NCBI GenBank assembly: GCA_001871755.1
Contig: MNXL01000228.1
Location: 1-6,500 of the forward strand
Length of the DNA stretch: 6,500 bases
From: Anaerolineae bacterium CG2_30_64_16
GTDB lineage: Bacteria; Chloroflexota; Anaerolineae; CG2-30-64-16
Direction: 5' to 3'
The notes below the pieces were generated by a model that did no database searches, was not told where the DNA came from, and saw only the letters and a program-made list of their open reading frames with translations. Every line of letters starts with the position of its first letter. Position 1 is the first letter of the stretch. This document shows, piece by piece, positions 5,577-6,500 of this stretch. The position numbers were made by a program, and so were the translations under genes.

Positions 5577-6349
5577 TGGTCAACCATGTCTGCCAGGTCG
5601 AGCACCGGCCCGCGCCGGCAGATACGGTGGCGGCCACCCGCGATCTCCGCGGCGCACGCCCCGCACGCGCCCGTCCCGCACAGGAGCGGCGCGGCGGTGT
5701 AGAGGACCTGCGCAAACCCGGCGCTCAGCCCGAACCGGGCGGTCGTGATTGCCGTCGCCAACCGCGCGTAGAAATCGAGCGATCCGGCCGCAAACGCCAC
5801 ATCGGCCCACCCGAACAGCTCGGCCAAAATGGGGGTCAGGTCCCCACAGTGGCCAGCCCGGCCGTTCAGCGTCGCCACCCGGTATTCCACGGCCACTGGC
5901 AGTCGCTTGACGGGGATCAGATCGCGAACGCTGCGACCTTCCGCGGCCAGGGTCACCACCAGGCCCGCCGCGTCGGCCTGCACGACCGCCGGCAACAGCG
6001 CCCACGCCAGCTCCCCCTCCCCGACGCAGAGCAGGTGGCGGACCCCGGCCGGCGCCGCGTACCCGTGGCCGACCGGCCCCAGGCAGTCGAGCCGCGTGCC
6101 AGGCGGCGCGGCCCGCAGCCACGCGTGCCCCCAGTCCGCGCTGGGCGGCACGCGCAGGGTCCAGGTTTCGGCGGCGATGGCGATCGGGTAGAATGTGCGG
6201 CGGAGGTAGGGGTGCAGGTCCCAGCCGGCCCGCACCAGCACCGCCTGGCCGGGAGACAGGTGCCGCGCCAGCTCCGGCGCGTGGAGCCGGAGCTCCTGGC
6301 TTGCGCCTTGGGCTTTTCGTTCGATCAGCTCGGCGGTGGCCTGGAGCAT
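5555..6349 (-). CDS. PyrK-like flavin/[2Fe-2S] electron-transfer protein (divergent)
   Basis: The 264-residue product has the size and domain order of PyrK, the FAD and [2Fe-2S] subunit that passes electrons between NAD(H) and class 1B PyrD. An N-terminal FAD barrel carries HPYLRRTFYPIAI (46-58), equivalent to the family's LRRPISI, and GPVGHGY (91-97). The C terminus has CGTGACGAC...C (C224, C229, C232, C244) followed by RRGPV (245-249), the PyrK cluster pattern, so the cluster is probably intact. The nucleotide-binding part is degraded: the usual GGGxGxAP reads VGEGELAWALLP (109-120), and the CGP of the late NAD motif is AGS (188-190). It may not use NAD(H). The ATG at 6349 has no good Shine-Dalgarno sequence. 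Its last six codons come from an inverted-repeat arm. Position directly upstream of the pyrD-like gene on the same strand argues that the two products work together. Confidence 0.82.
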   Translation of the reverse strand: MLQATAELIERKAQGASQELRLHAPELARHLSPGQAVLVRAGWDLHPYLRRTFYPIAIAAETWTLRVPPSADWGHAWLRAAPPGTRLDCLGPVGHGYAAPAGVRHLLCVGEGELAWALLPAVVQADAAGLVVTLAAEGRSVRDLIPVKRLPVAVEYRVATLNGRAGHCGDLTPILAELFGWADVAFAAGSLDFYARLATAITTARFGLSAGFAQVLYTAAPLLCGTGACGACAAEIAGGRHRICRRGPVLDLADMVDQTLRVSR

Positions 6350-6372
6350 GAGGTTACTCGTTCAGGGTTGCA

Positions 6373-6419
6373 GGGCCCGAGGCTATAGTAAGTCAGATAG
6401 TTACTACTCAGGCTGGCCC
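6373..6419. promoter_or_regulatory. Dyad-symmetric sequence upstream of the PyrK-like gene (possible operator)
   Basis: TAGTAA (6386-6391) and TTACTA (6401-6406) form a 6-bp dyad around 9 nt, and GGGCC (6373-6377) with GGCCC (6415-6419) forms an outer pair on the same axis. It begins 24 bp upstream of the start of the PyrK-like gene. A regulator site or a leader hairpin is possible. No promoter hexamers of good quality were found in the 151 bp upstream of the gene. Confidence 0.3.
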
Positions 6420-6428
6420 CATTTTTCT

Positions 6429-6456
6429 ACCACAAAGGCACGAAGACACAAAGAGA
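6429..6456. repeat. Short interspersed repeat with 8-bp units (CACAAAGG type)
   Basis: Three 8-bp units run in tandem: CACAAAGG (6431-6438), CACGAAGA (6439-6446) and CACAAAGA (6447-6454). The reverse complement, ending TTCGTGCCTTTGTGGT, is a sequence I recall from intergenic regions of many unrelated bacterial genomes. It lies about 80 bp upstream of the PyrK-like start. The rest of the right edge to 6500 shows no gene. Confidence 0.65.
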
Positions 6457-6500
6457 ATCTTGTCAAACACTATCCGGCCCTGGCACATAACCCCAGAAAC

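Noticed and set aside
5546..6388. Plus-strand open frame of 280 codons
   Set aside because: It is antisense to the PyrK-like gene, whose cysteine cluster and flavin motifs are convincing. The frame is open because of high GC content.
6440..6480. TTGACA-like -35 box on the minus strand near 6463
   Set aside because: No acceptable -10 hexamer occurs at 16-18 bp spacing; the following sequence is the interspersed repeat.

Overview
The window is GC-rich, densely coded chromosomal DNA that fits a member of the Chloroflexota (Anaerolineae or Caldilineae type). That placement is an inference from three things: the Pro/Thr-rich surface-protein linker, an RsmD whose usual catalytic DPPY motif reads APPQ, and the mix of short dispersed repeats between genes. 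No phylogenetic marker settles it. No rRNA, tRNA, CRISPR array, transposase or phage gene was found.

Plus strand, 1-4564. The window opens inside the C-terminal end of a surface or secreted protein (Pro/Thr-rich linker, then one membrane helix). A CelD/BcsL-type GNAT acetyltransferase follows, starting at a TTG with a good Shine-Dalgarno sequence. Its 3' end runs into two back-to-back tandem arrays (27-bp and 14-bp units). Next is a small DUF457/YdjM-like membrane protein and a 219-bp gap with palindromes. A tight set then follows: rsmD (16S rRNA G966 methyltransferase), an Hpt-domain phosphotransfer protein overlapping the rsmD end by 20 bp, and menA (menaquinone prenyltransferase) overlapping hpt by ATGA. 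These three are probably co-transcribed, although their functions (ribosome modification, phosphorelay, quinone synthesis) are not obviously linked.

Minus strand, 6349-4630, convergent with menA. Two genes read leftward: a PyrK-like flavin/[2Fe-2S] electron-transfer protein, then a PyrD-like FMN TIM-barrel protein. The order and families resemble the class 1B dihydroorotate dehydrogenase pair, but the PyrD-like protein lacks essentially every orotate-contacting residue and the catalytic Cys. The PyrK-like partner keeps its four cluster cysteines while its NAD(H)-binding motifs are eroded. The pair is the best candidate here for an undescribed system: an FMN enzyme with its own Fe-S/flavin partner that has left pyrimidine synthesis.

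The gaps hold several repeats: the tandem arrays at 1561-1721, a widespread interspersed repeat between menA and the pyrD-like gene, a 99-bp element bounded by perfect 15-bp inverted repeats that supplies the end of the PyrK-like frame, and an 8-bp-unit repeat near the right edge.
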